Program-made: the position numbers and the translations under genes | Shown: one piece after another, positions 1 through 7,993 of the stretch | How positions within the stretch are numbered: position 1 is the stretch's first letter | How the letters are laid out: each line of letters opens with the position of its first letter | The notes under the pieces: model-generated | Seen by the model: only the letters and a program-made list of their open reading frames with translations | Databases searched by the model: none | What the model was told of the DNA's origin: nothing | From: Pseudomonas abietaniphila | GTDB lineage: Bacteria > Pseudomonadota > Gammaproteobacteria > Pseudomonadales > Pseudomonadaceae | Assembly (NCBI RefSeq): GCF_900100795.1 | Contig: NZ_FNCO01000003.1 | Coordinates: 248,001-312,000 of the forward strand | Reading direction: 5' to 3' | Length of the DNA stretch: 64,000 nucleotides

Positions 1-1
1 A

Positions 2-196
2 GGCCTGGGTGAAATGAACCCGCCGCAGTTGCGTGAAACCACCATGGACCCGAACACCCGTCGTCTGGTCCAGCTGACGCTGGATGATTTCGAAGCGACT
101 TCGGAGATGATGGACATGCTGCTGGCCAAAAAGCGCGCGGGCGACCGCAAGACCTGGCTTGAGTCCAAGGGCAACCTCGCCGAGGTGCTGGTTTGA
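2..196 (+). CDS. parE: DNA topoisomerase IV subunit B, C-terminal end (partial)
   Basis: Only the last 64 residues are present; the gene begins left of the window. The sequence [17 protein letters not shown] followed by a short acidic/basic tail is the conserved end of the ParE/GyrB TOPRIM region, where E-M-N-P-x-Q-L is invariant in the family. ParE is the ATPase subunit of topoisomerase IV, which decatenates daughter chromosomes. Its partner parC lies 1.5 kb downstream on the same strand, with two small genes between, an arrangement seen in Pseudomonas. The TGA stop overlaps the next start by one base, so the genes are probably co-transcribed. Confidence 0.93.
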   Translation, partial: GLGEMNPPQLRETTMDPNTRRLVQLTLDDFEATSEMMDMLLAKKRAGDRKTWLESKGNLAEVLV

Positions 197-1173
197 TGCG
201 AGGCGGATTGGCCGCGTTGTTGCTGGTCGCCACTCCCGTCTTCGCAGCGCCGCTGCCGGAGCTCAAGCTGCTTTCCGAGCACCCGGTCGACGACATGATT
301 GGCGGAAACCTGTCCGGTCTGGCGTCGTGTAACGGTGTGCTGTGGACGGTGTCGGACCGCGACGACACGTTGCTGTACAGCCTCGATACCTCAGCGACCG
401 TCTGGAAGGCCCGGGCGCAGGTCCTCGATATTCCGCCGATTCCCGACAGCGGCTTATCACCGACGCTGCGCGCTATGGCCAAGGCGTCCGCACTGGTTCG
501 TGGTGGCGATCTGGATTTCGAAGGGGTGAGCTGTGATGCGGCCGGTAATCGCTATCTGGTGAGCGAGGCCTACGCGACGGTGCTGAAGGTCCCGGTCAAT
601 GGCGCGCCAAGCTGGCTGGAGCTGCCGAAAAAGGTGGTTCAGGAGGCGCAATCCGCCGGCATGCTGCAGCACTTCAATGCGATTTTCGAAGGCATTGCCG
701 TCAGTCCTGCAGGGGACCGGTTGTGGCTGGCCGCAGAGCGTGAGAAACGCGGGCTGTTGACCGCGCATCTGGGCAAGGACGGTTGGGCCTGCGATGCCAG
801 TTGCATTCTGCGGGTGGAGTCGGGCACTGACGTCTTGCCTCCGCAGTTAGGGGGCAAGTCGGTCGCCAAGGATTTTTCCGACATCTCGCTGTACAAGGGC
901 AAGCTGTTCACCCTTGAACGCGCGGCGTATCGCATCTGTCGGCGCACCCTGGAAACCGGTCAGTTGGAAACCTGCTGGTCGTTTGCCAAGGAGGCACTGC
1001 AACCCAACCGGCTTTACGATCAGAAATACGGCCTGACCGAAGCCCTGATCGTGGACGACAAGGGCGCCTGGGTCGGAACCGACAACAATTTCGGTGTTCG
1101 CGCCGATGGTGAAAAGCGGCCCATTGTGTGGCGCTTTGCCGCGCCTGAAGGTGGCTGGAGTGCGAAGCCTTGA
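196..1173 (+). CDS. Esterase-like activity of phytase family protein (periplasmic)
   Basis: Codes for 325 residues from the ATG at 196, which overlaps the parE stop (TGATG); a TTG three bases upstream is a less likely start. The N-terminus ([17 protein letters not shown]) is a signal peptide with an AxA cleavage site, so export is expected. The body has the repeated short strands and motifs of the phytase-like beta-propeller family: DLDFEGVS near residue 108, FEGIAVSP, and a late LTEALIVDDKGAWVGTDNN. Family members are annotated as esterase-like or phytase-like, but the natural substrate is unknown. It sits inside the parE-parC operon and its stop overlaps the next gene. Confidence 0.8.
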   Translation: MRGGLAALLLVATPVFAAPLPELKLLSEHPVDDMIGGNLSGLASCNGVLWTVSDRDDTLLYSLDTSATVWKARAQVLDIPPIPDSGLSPTLRAMAKASALVRGGDLDFEGVSCDAAGNRYLVSEAYATVLKVPVNGAPSWLELPKKVVQEAQSAGMLQHFNAIFEGIAVSPAGDRLWLAAEREKRGLLTAHLGKDGWACDASCILRVESGTDVLPPQLGGKSVAKDFSDISLYKGKLFTLERAAYRICRRTLETGQLETCWSFAKEALQPNRLYDQKYGLTEALIVDDKGAWVGTDNNFGVRADGEKRPIVWRFAAPEGGWSAKP

Positions 1174-1691
1174 CTCAGGCGCTTCCCGGCAAGCGCGCCG
1201 GACGCCTGATGCTGATCATTGCCTGGGCCGCGGCGCTGTTTCTGGCGACGCGGTTTTTTGGTGAGTGGGAGCAACGTCAGGAAAATCCGAACACCCACGT
1301 CACCTCTGAACACGGTGACGGATACGTCGAAGTGCAACTGGCGAGCAATCGCCAAGGGCATTTCGTCATGACGGGGCAGATCAATGCGCGTCCCGTGCAG
1401 TTCATGCTCGATACGGGCGCGACCAATGTCGCGATTCCGGAGGCCGTTGCAGACACATTGCGGCTTGAGCGCGGCGCCAGGGTCGAGGTCAGCACGGCCA
1501 ACGGTCGTACGGAAGCCTTTCGGACCACGCTGCAGCGATTGCAGATCGGCGATATCGTCCTGAATAACGTGCGCGCCCTGGTGGTGCCCGGTCTGGACGG
1601 AGACGAGGTGCTGCTGGGTATGAGCGCCGTTAAACAACTCGAATTCACACAGCGCGGTGGCACATTGCTGCTGCGTCAGACGACAAAATGA
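1170..1691 (+). CDS. Membrane-anchored retropepsin-like aspartic protease (clan AA)
   Basis: Codes for 173 residues from a TTG at 1170 that overlaps the previous stop (TTGA); an ATG at 1209 is the alternative start. A single N-terminal membrane segment (about residues 14-29, [17 protein letters not shown]) is followed by a periplasmic domain. This carries the aspartyl-protease signature [13 protein letters not shown] (Asp near residue 77) and a late [13 protein letters not shown]. One D-T-G per chain implies a homodimer, as in retropepsins. The family (TIGR02281 type) is common in proteobacteria and its substrate is unknown. It is translationally coupled between a phytase-like protein and parC. 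Confidence 0.82.
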   Translation: MTQALPGKRAGRLMLIIAWAAALFLATRFFGEWEQRQENPNTHVTSEHGDGYVEVQLASNRQGHFVMTGQINARPVQFMLDTGATNVAIPEAVADTLRLERGARVEVSTANGRTEAFRTTLQRLQIGDIVLNNVRALVVPGLDGDEVLLGMSAVKQLEFTQRGGTLLLRQTTK

Positions 1692-1701
1692 TGAGGCCCG
1701 C

Positions 1702-3960
1702 ATGAGCGACTCCCTTGACCTCAGCCTGGACGGCGTAGAACGCCGGTCACTGGCTGACTTCACCGAACAGGCCTATCTCAACTACTCGATGTACGTGATC
1801 ATGGACCGCGCCCTGCCGCACATCGGTGACGGCTTGAAGCCCGTACAGCGGCGCATTATCTACGCCATGAGCGAGTTGGGTCTGGACGCCGACGCCAAGC
1901 ACAAGAAATCGGCGCGTACCGTCGGTGATGTGCTCGGTAAGTTTCACCCGCACGGCGATTCGGCCTGCTACGAAGCCATGGTGCTGATGGCGCAGTCTTT
2001 CAGCTATCGCTACACGCTGGTGGACGGCCAGGGCAACTGGGGTGCGCCGGATGATCCCAAGTCCTTCGCGGCCATGCGTTACACCGAAGCCCGTCTGTCG
2101 CGCTACTCCGAAGTGTTGCTCACCGAGCTGGGCCAAGGCACGGCGGACTGGGTGCCGAACTTCGACGGCACGCTGGATGAACCTGCCGTTTTGCCGGCGC
2201 GTTTGCCGAACATCCTGCTCAACGGCACCACCGGCATCGCCGTGGGCATGGCGACCGACGTTCCGCCGCACAACCTTCGCGAGGTCGCTTCCGCTTGCGT
2301 GCGCCTGCTGGACGAGCCAAAAGCCACCATCGAGGAGCTGTGCGAGCACGTTCAAGGGCCGGATTATCCGACCGAAGCGGAAATCATCACGCCGCGCGCT
2401 GACCTGCTGAAAATTTACGAAACCGGCCGTGGCTCGGTGCGCATGCGCGCCGTGTATCGCGTCGAAGATGGCGACATCGTGGTCACGGCGCTGCCGCACC
2501 AGGTGTCCGGCGCCAAGGTGCTGGAGCAGATCGCCGGGCAGATGCAGGCCAAGAAACTGCCGATGGTCGCCGACCTGCGTGACGAATCCGACCACGAGCA
2601 TCCGTGCCGGATCGTGATCATTCCGCGTTCCAACCGCGTCGATCCAGAAGAGTTGATGCAGCACCTGTTCGCGACTACGGAGCTTGAATCCAGCTACCGC
2701 GTGAACATCAACATCATCGGTCTGGACGGCAAGCCGCAGCTCAAGAACCTGAAAGCGCTGCTGTCTGAATGGTTGCAGTTCCGGATCACCACGGTGCGTC
2801 GCCGTCTGCAGTTCCGTCTGGACAAGGTCGAACGCCGCCTGCACCTGTTGGAAGGTTTGCTCACCGCCTACCTGAATCTGGACGAAGTGATCCACATCAT
2901 TCGGACCGCCGAGCACCCGAAAGCCGAGCTGATCGCGCGTTTCGACCTGTCGGAAATCCAGGCGGACTACATCCTCGACACCCGTCTGCGTCAATTGGCG
3001 CGTCTGGAAGAGATGAAGCTGCGCAGCGAGCAGGATGAACTGCTCAAGGAACAAGCCAAGCTGCTGGCCCTGCTGGGCAGCGAGACCAAGCTGCGCAAGC
3101 TGGTCCGTACCGAACTGCTCGCCGACGCCCAAACCTATGGCGACGACCGCCGCTCGCCGATTGTCGCGCGCGCTGAAGCCAAAGCGCTGTCTGAAAACGA
3201 ACTGATGCCGACTGAGCCTGTGACTGTCGTTCTGTCGGAAAAAGGCTGGGTGCGTTGCGCCAAGGGTCATGACATCGACGCAACAGGGCTTTCATACAAA
3301 GCGGGGGATGGCTTCAAAGCGGCGGCGGCGGGACGTTCCAACCAGTTCGCCGTGTTTATCGACTCCACCGGGCGCAGCTACTCGCTGGCGGCGCACACGC
3401 TGCCATCGGCACGGGGTCAGGGTGACCCGTTGACCGGCCGTCTGACACCGCCACCTGCGGCGACCTTCGAGTGCGTGTTACTGCCGGATGATGAGGCGCT
3501 GTACGTCATCGCCTCCGATGCGGGCTACGGCTTCGTGGTCAAAGGCGAAGACTTGCAGGCCAAGAACAAGGCGGGCAAGGCGTTGTTGAGCCTCCCGAAC
3601 GGCGCAAAAGTCATCCTGCCGCGGCCTGTTCCTGATCGTGAGCAGAACTGGCTGGCCGCTGTCACGACGGAAGGTCGTCTGCTGGTGTTCAAGATCAGCG
3701 ACCTGCCGCAACTGGGCAAAGGCAAGGGCAACAAGATCATCGGGATTCCGGGCGAGCGCGTGGCGAGCCGTGAGGAATACGTGACCGATCTGGCCGTCAT
3801 TCCCGAGGGCGCGACCCTGGTGCTGCAAGCGGGCAAGCGTACGCTGTCTCTGAAGCCGGACGACCTCGAGCACTACAAAGGTGAGCGTGGGCGACGTGGC
3901 AATAAGCTACCGCGAGGCTTCCAGCGCGTAGACGCGTTGTTGGTGGAAAGCGCTACGTAA
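1702..3960 (+). CDS. parC: DNA topoisomerase IV subunit A
   Basis: Codes for 752 residues, the usual length for Pseudomonas ParC. I chose the ATG at 1702 ([17 protein letters not shown]) over an upstream in-frame start at 1657 that lies inside the previous gene. The winged-helix breakage domain has the catalytic tyrosine at Tyr127 (AAMRYTEA). The quinolone-determining region reads GDSACYE at residues 85-91, with Ser87 and Glu91, the residues associated with quinolone susceptibility. The C-terminal half is the beta-pinwheel DNA-wrapping domain. The subunit cuts and reseals DNA in the ParC2ParE2 complex. Confidence 0.98.
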   Translation: MSDSLDLSLDGVERRSLADFTEQAYLNYSMYVIMDRALPHIGDGLKPVQRRIIYAMSELGLDADAKHKKSARTVGDVLGKFHPHGDSACYEAMVLMAQSFSYRYTLVDGQGNWGAPDDPKSFAAMRYTEARLSRYSEVLLTELGQGTADWVPNFDGTLDEPAVLPARLPNILLNGTTGIAVGMATDVPPHNLREVASACVRLLDEPKATIEELCEHVQGPDYPTEAEIITPRADLLKIYETGRGSVRMRAVYRVEDGDIVVTALPHQVSGAKVLEQIAGQMQAKKLPMVADLRDESDHEHPCRIVIIPRSNRVDPEELMQHLFATTELESSYRVNINIIGLDGKPQLKNLKALLSEWLQFRITTVRRRLQFRLDKVERRLHLLEGLLTAYLNLDEVIHIIRTAEHPKAELIARFDLSEIQADYILDTRLRQLARLEEMKLRSEQDELLKEQAKLLALLGSETKLRKLVRTELLADAQTYGDDRRSPIVARAEAKALSENELMPTEPVTVVLSEKGWVRCAKGHDIDATGLSYKAGDGFKAAAAGRSNQFAVFIDSTGRSYSLAAHTLPSARGQGDPLTGRLTPPPAATFECVLLPDDEALYVIASDAGYGFVVKGEDLQAKNKAGKALLSLPNGAKVILPRPVPDREQNWLAAVTTEGRLLVFKISDLPQLGKGKGNKIIGIPGERVASREEYVTDLAVIPEGATLVLQAGKRTLSLKPDDLEHYKGERGRRGNKLPRGFQRVDALLVESAT

Positions 3961-3977
3961 ACAGCAGATTTCAGTGC

Positions 3978-4005
3978 TCGATCTTCGTTTCGTCACGAAG
4001 ATCGA
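3978..4005. repeat. Perfect 11-bp hairpin downstream of parC
   Basis: Arms TCGATCTTCGT (3978-3988) and ACGAAGATCGA (3995-4005) are perfectly complementary around a 6-base loop. It begins 18 bases after the parC stop. No T-run follows, so it is not a standard intrinsic terminator. It could stabilise the parC mRNA end or act as a Rho-related 3' structure. Confidence 0.6.
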
Positions 4006-4141
4006 CGCAGAATCGCTGGAGTCATCGCGCATATTCACGGATGATATGTCGTCTTGAGGTGCGGGCGTGGCTGTGTGCCTTCATGTTTTCTTGAGTCTTT
4101 GACAGTGTGGCGCGCCGTGCGGCCTCCACTTGGACGGAATG

Positions 4142-4849
4142 ATGAATTTTCTACGCGTTCCATTTGTTCTGTTGTTGACCGGCGTTCTGGGTTTGGCCGG
4201 GTGCAGCGTTCATCAACCTACATCGCTCTACCAACTGGACAGTGGCGATCCCGGGCAACCTAAACAAAGTGCCGGGGTTGCGGTTTTGCTGGGCCCGGTC
4301 TCCGTTGCTGACTATCTGCAACGTGAAACATTACTGCAGCGTCAAGCTGACGGTAGCCTGACCGCCTCGACAGACGGTCGTTGGGCGGGCAGTTTGTCTG
4401 CTGATATCGATCAACTGCTCCTGCGCCAATTGGCGTGGAAGCTCGACAGCCAGCGTGTGGTTATGGCGCCAGCGGCCGCCAACTTCACACCAGACGTTCA
4501 AGTCGTGCTGTCGATCACGCGTCTGGATTCGGGTGAGAATCAGCCAGCGGTCCTGGACGCACAATGGCGCCTGTTGGACCGTCGTGGCACTGTCCGCGAC
4601 AGCAAGCTGATTCATTTGGAAGAGCCGCATGCCGGTACTTCTGCAGCACAGGTCAAGGCTCAGGGCGTGTTGCTGCAACGTCTGGCCGAACAGCTGAGCG
4701 CTGCCGTCAAACCGGTTGCGAGTCAGCCATTGGTCGCTGAAGAGCCAAAGAAAGCCGCTCAGCCTGCCAAGACCCGTACCGACCAGGACAAGCCAAAGAT
4801 TCCGATGGCTTCTCCGATCCGCACTGATCTGGAAGTGTTCCGCTTCTAA
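4142..4849 (+). CDS. PqiC-family outer-membrane lipoprotein
   Basis: Codes for 235 residues from the ATG at 4142 (MNFLRVPFVLLLTG); an adjacent ATG at 4139 is equivalent. The signal peptide ends in a lipobox LAGC, giving a lipid-modified Cys at about residue 20. The rest matches the ABC-transport auxiliary/PqiC fold: LYQLD start, VSVADYLQRE, an AGSLSADIDQLL helix and a VQVVLSITRLDS strand. PqiC partners PqiA and PqiB in lipid transport between the membranes, but no pqiA or pqiB is here, so the partner is unresolved. An Ala/Lys/Pro-rich tail ends the protein. A strong terminator follows. Confidence 0.8.
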   Translation: MNFLRVPFVLLLTGVLGLAGCSVHQPTSLYQLDSGDPGQPKQSAGVAVLLGPVSVADYLQRETLLQRQADGSLTASTDGRWAGSLSADIDQLLLRQLAWKLDSQRVVMAPAAANFTPDVQVVLSITRLDSGENQPAVLDAQWRLLDRRGTVRDSKLIHLEEPHAGTSAAQVKAQGVLLQRLAEQLSAAVKPVASQPLVAEEPKKAAQPAKTRTDQDKPKIPMASPIRTDLEVFRF

Positions 4850-4863
4850 ATCAAGCGCAAACA

Positions 4864-4893
4864 AAAAGCCCGCAGCGATGCGGGCTTTTTTGT
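4864..4893 (+). terminator. Rho-independent terminator after the pqiC-like gene
   Basis: Stem AGCCCGCA / TGCGGGCT with a short loop (CG) is followed by TTTTTT at about 4886-4891 and preceded by an A-run. It ends the parE-parC-lipoprotein unit. Confidence 0.9.
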
Positions 4894-4917
4894 GGGTGTT
4901 GCCTGGGTTGGGATCGC

Positions 4918-4947
4918 TACCTTGATGGCCCGCAGGCCATCAAGGTA
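4918..4947. repeat. Perfect 13-bp hairpin between convergent genes
   Basis: TACCTTGATGGCC (4918-4930) pairs exactly with GGCCATCAAGGTA (4935-4947) across the loop CGCA. It sits between the terminator of the lipoprotein gene and the stop of the minus-strand YtjB-family gene. No T-run is present on either strand. Confidence 0.7.
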
Positions 4948-4980
4948 GGTATTCAAGCCACGCCCTGTCCTTCCAGACAA

Positions 4981-6510
4981 TCAGGCCTTACGCGCCTCGT
5001 GCATGCGTGCAAGCTGACGTTCAAGCATCGACGGGTAGGGCTCCATCAGGCGCTCTACGCAGCTGGCGCCTTCCGGACTTGCGATCGGGCGGATGCGGGC
5101 ACGCTGACGGATAGTGTGGTCTTCGCTGATCTTGCGCTCGACCAGCAGCAGGTTGCGGCTATGCTGCGACAAGGCCAGTGCGTCCTGTGCGGTTTCGGTC
5201 AGCAGCAGGTCGATCTGGTTCATGCCGTGCAGGCCTTCACCGAGGGTCAGGCCCAGCTGCAATTGCAGCGTGATGCCGCTGTCCGCGACTTCGATCTGCA
5301 GCGCGTGGCTGAGGGCGCGCAACAACTCGCCGCAGCAAATCGCGTTGGTCAGGTAGTCGTCACCGCTGTCCTGCGTACTGAAGACCATCAGAGAGCTGCC
5401 GTCGTTCAGGGTGTGCAGTTCGCTGTCGTAGAGCGAGGCGGCCTGATCGATGCAGTCGCGATAACGTTCCAGCAACTCGGTCAGACGGGCGCGGGGCAGG
5501 CGACGGAGTTGCTCTTGCGAGCCCAGCTGGACGGCCAGCACGGCGCTGTATTGCGGCTGGGACGGCACGACAGGCAGCACAGGGCGTGGAGCAGGCTTCT
5601 GGACGGCAGGCGAGTGGTCACGCAGGTCGGCGAACGGATCTTCTTCGTCGTCCTCGTCTTCCTCGGCCACGATACGGCGGGCAGGGATAGCGGTGGCGCG
5701 CGGCTTGGGCGAGTCGTCGAATTCCGTGTCGTTCAGGTCGCTGGTATCGAACTCGGGCGAAGCGTCTTCCTCCTCGTCGACGTGCTCAGGCTCCGGAACA
5801 GGGGCGGGTTCCGGCTCAGGCGGCGCATAGGACGCCTTGAGCTGGCGCGCCAGGTCGCCGATCTCGTCCTGACGGTCAGTCGCCGGGGTGTACGGGTCGA
5901 TGTAGCGCAACCACATGCGCAGTTGCAGCATGGGGGTCGAAATATGCCGCCCCAGGCGCAGGCTCAAGGCCAGTGCGAGTGCGAGCAGAATCCCGGCAAG
6001 AATGCCCATGCTTTGAAGGCTGATGGTCAAGGGTTGCTGGAACTGGCTCATGTCCAGGCTGATGCGAAGCGTGCCTGCGACGACGTCCTGGAACGTGACC
6101 TTGATCTCGTAAAGGCCTTCGGCCTCACCCAGAAGCCCGTTTTTCGGACGCTGGCCGGCCTCCGCGAGAATGCGGTTGTCGACGCTGTAGATGGCGGCGT
6201 GAGCGACCAGCGGATTCTTCACCAGGTTACCCAGCAACACGTTGAGGCTGAGGATGTCGTTGGACACCAGCAGCTCCGTGGCGGAGGTCGCGGTTTGCGT
6301 GGTCAGGGCCTGCCCCAGTGCGTCGGCCTGTTCATGCATGGCTTGCTTGAACTGCAAACCCATGACGCAGGCGTAAATCACCAGCGCCAGCGCGACGAGG
6401 ATCACGTTGTGGCTGGCGATACGCAAAGCAATCGGAACACGTCGGTGACGCAATGCCCGGAAGATCAGCAAGAAGAAGTTATCGGTTTTTACTGGCGTGG
6501 GCCGGTTCAC
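4981..6510 (-). CDS. AhpA/YtjB (Smp) family membrane protein with cyclase-like C-terminal domain
   Basis: Codes for 509 residues from a GTG at 6510. It has two membrane helices (about 34-53 and 164-186) enclosing a periplasmic domain of about 110 residues, then a HAMP-like stretch (RHISTPMLQLRMWL). A long acidic and proline-rich linker (about 230-320) leads to a C-terminal alpha/beta domain (about 325-445). This last domain has the pattern of class III nucleotide cyclases (LLERYRDCIDQAA, LNDGSSLMVF, LQLGLTLGEGLHG) but lacks the metal-binding aspartates. The N-terminal half resembles E. coli YtjB/Smp, which is also divergent from serB but only about 214 residues. I infer a sensory or regulatory role; no activity is known. 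Confidence 0.75.
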   Translation of the reverse strand: MNRPTPVKTDNFFLLIFRALRHRRVPIALRIASHNVILVALALVIYACVMGLQFKQAMHEQADALGQALTTQTATSATELLVSNDILSLNVLLGNLVKNPLVAHAAIYSVDNRILAEAGQRPKNGLLGEAEGLYEIKVTFQDVVAGTLRISLDMSQFQQPLTISLQSMGILAGILLALALALSLRLGRHISTPMLQLRMWLRYIDPYTPATDRQDEIGDLARQLKASYAPPEPEPAPVPEPEHVDEEEDASPEFDTSDLNDTEFDDSPKPRATAIPARRIVAEEDEDDEEDPFADLRDHSPAVQKPAPRPVLPVVPSQPQYSAVLAVQLGSQEQLRRLPRARLTELLERYRDCIDQAASLYDSELHTLNDGSSLMVFSTQDSGDDYLTNAICCGELLRALSHALQIEVADSGITLQLQLGLTLGEGLHGMNQIDLLLTETAQDALALSQHSRNLLLVERKISEDHTIRQRARIRPIASPEGASCVERLMEPYPSMLERQLARMHEARKA

Positions 6511-6641
6511 TGAGCACGGCTCTCTTGGAAGAAGTTGGGGCGCAGTATAGCGAGCGACCCAGTAGCGGCAAAGCGCTCACTGTGCCCGGCGGTCACTGAA
6601 AGTGAGTAGAATGCGGTTTTTTTCCACTGCGGGGGTGCGCC

Positions 6642-7859
6642 TTGCGCGAAATTGTCCTGATAAACATCACCGGTGAAGACCGCCCGGGTCTCACGGCTGC
6701 CATTACGGGTGTGCTGGCCGACGGTGGCGTCGATGTTCTGGATATTGGTCAGGCCGTGATCCACGACACGCTGTCGTTCGGCATTCTGGTCGAGATTCCG
6801 GACACCGAAAGCGGTGCGACTGTGCTGGATCGGGTCCAGATAAAGGCAGACGAGCTGGGGCAGCAGGTGTTGTTTACCCACGTCAGCGAAGACGACTACC
6901 AGCATTGGGTCGACGATCAGGGCAAGGACCGGCACATCGTCACGCTGCTGACCCGCAAGGTCACGGCCGAACAATTGCAGACGGTCAGCGCGATCACCGC
7001 CAAATACGGGCTGAACATCGACCGCATCGATCGTCTCTCCGGACGTATGCCACTGGATATCCCGAGCGGCAAGGGCAAGGGTTGCATCGAGTTTTCCGTG
7101 CGCGGCGAGCCTGCCGACGCTCAGCAGATGCGCGCCGAATTTCTGCACGTGGCTCAGGAATTGAACGTCGATATCGCGTTTCAGCAGGATTCACTGTTTC
7201 GTCGAAATCGCCGCCTGGCGGTGTTCGACATGGACTCGACGCTGATCGAAGCGGAAGTGATCGATGAGCTGGCCAAGGCCCATGGGGTTGGGGACCGTGT
7301 GTCGGAGATCACCGAGCGCGCCATGCGCGGTGAGCTGGATTTCCGCGCCAGCTTCAAAGAGCGGCTGGCGTTGCTCAAGGGCCTGGACATCAAGGTTCTG
7401 GACGAAATCGGCGCGTCGTTGCGGCTGACCGAAGGTGCCGAGACCCTGTTTGCCGAGCTCAAGCGTCTGGGTTACAAAACCGCGATTCTGTCTGGCGGCT
7501 TTACCTACTTCGCACGTCAGCTGCAGGCCAAGCTGGGCATCGACTACATCTTTGCTAACGAGCTGGAAGTGGTCGATGGCAAATGCACGGGCATCGCGGT
7601 CGAGCCCATCGTCGATGCACAGCGCAAAGCCGATCTGCTGCGCGAACTGGCCAGCAAGGAAGGTTTGAGCCTGGAGCAGACGATTGCAGTCGGCGACGGC
7701 GCGAACGACCTGCCGATGCTGGCGATAGCCGGGCTGGGCGTCGCGTTTCGTGCCAAGCCGCTGGTCAAGCAGTCAGCCAAGCAGGCGATTTCGACGCTGG
7801 GGCTGGATGGCGTGCTGTATCTGCTGGGGTTTCGGGATCGGGAAGGGCGTGACCGTTAA
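6642..7859 (+). CDS. serB: Phosphoserine phosphatase
   Basis: Codes for 405 residues from a TTG start preceded by a GGGGGTG Shine-Dalgarno; no ATG lies near the conserved N-terminus (REIVLINITGEDRPGLTAAI). Two ACT-type regulatory domains occupy about residues 1-180. The HAD catalytic domain follows, with DMDSTLIEAE (nucleophile Asp196, acid/base Asp198), a later SGGFTYF motif and GDGANDLPML for Mg2+. It hydrolyses phosphoserine to serine, the last step of serine synthesis. It is divergent from the YtjB-family gene, as in E. coli. Confidence 0.97.
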   Translation: MREIVLINITGEDRPGLTAAITGVLADGGVDVLDIGQAVIHDTLSFGILVEIPDTESGATVLDRVQIKADELGQQVLFTHVSEDDYQHWVDDQGKDRHIVTLLTRKVTAEQLQTVSAITAKYGLNIDRIDRLSGRMPLDIPSGKGKGCIEFSVRGEPADAQQMRAEFLHVAQELNVDIAFQQDSLFRRNRRLAVFDMDSTLIEAEVIDELAKAHGVGDRVSEITERAMRGELDFRASFKERLALLKGLDIKVLDEIGASLRLTEGAETLFAELKRLGYKTAILSGGFTYFARQLQAKLGIDYIFANELEVVDGKCTGIAVEPIVDAQRKADLLRELASKEGLSLEQTIAVGDGANDLPMLAIAGLGVAFRAKPLVKQSAKQAISTLGLDGVLYLLGFRDREGRDR

Positions 7860-7880
7860 GTAGACGGATGGCGTGTAAGC

Positions 7881-7951
7881 CGGCTTGCTGGCGAACGGGA
7901 TGTGCCAGACCCGGAGAGTGGCGCTGACCTGCCGCTTTCGCCAGCAAGCCG
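7881..7951. repeat. REP-type inverted repeat (REPIN) after serB
   Basis: CGGCTTGCTGGCGAA (7881-7895) and TTCGCCAGCAAGCCG (7937-7951) form a perfect 15-bp stem with a loop of about 41 bases. It lies between the convergent serB and PilZ-like genes. This is a REP doublet of the GCTTGCTGGC type common in Pseudomonas intergenic regions. Confidence 0.8.
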
Positions 7952-7993
7952 TCTCCTGCCGTGTGTTCCACGTCATTGGTTCGGGCGGCAGGA

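Noticed and set aside
1747..3270. 507-codon minus-strand open frame opposite parC
   Set aside because: It is an antisense shadow of parC: composition is His/Gln/Arg-rich with no domain, and parC is clearly the coding strand.
4999..6513. 504-codon plus-strand frame opposite the YtjB-family gene
   Set aside because: Shadow frame; Gln/Val/Arg-rich with no motifs, while the minus strand has membrane helices and a recognisable family.
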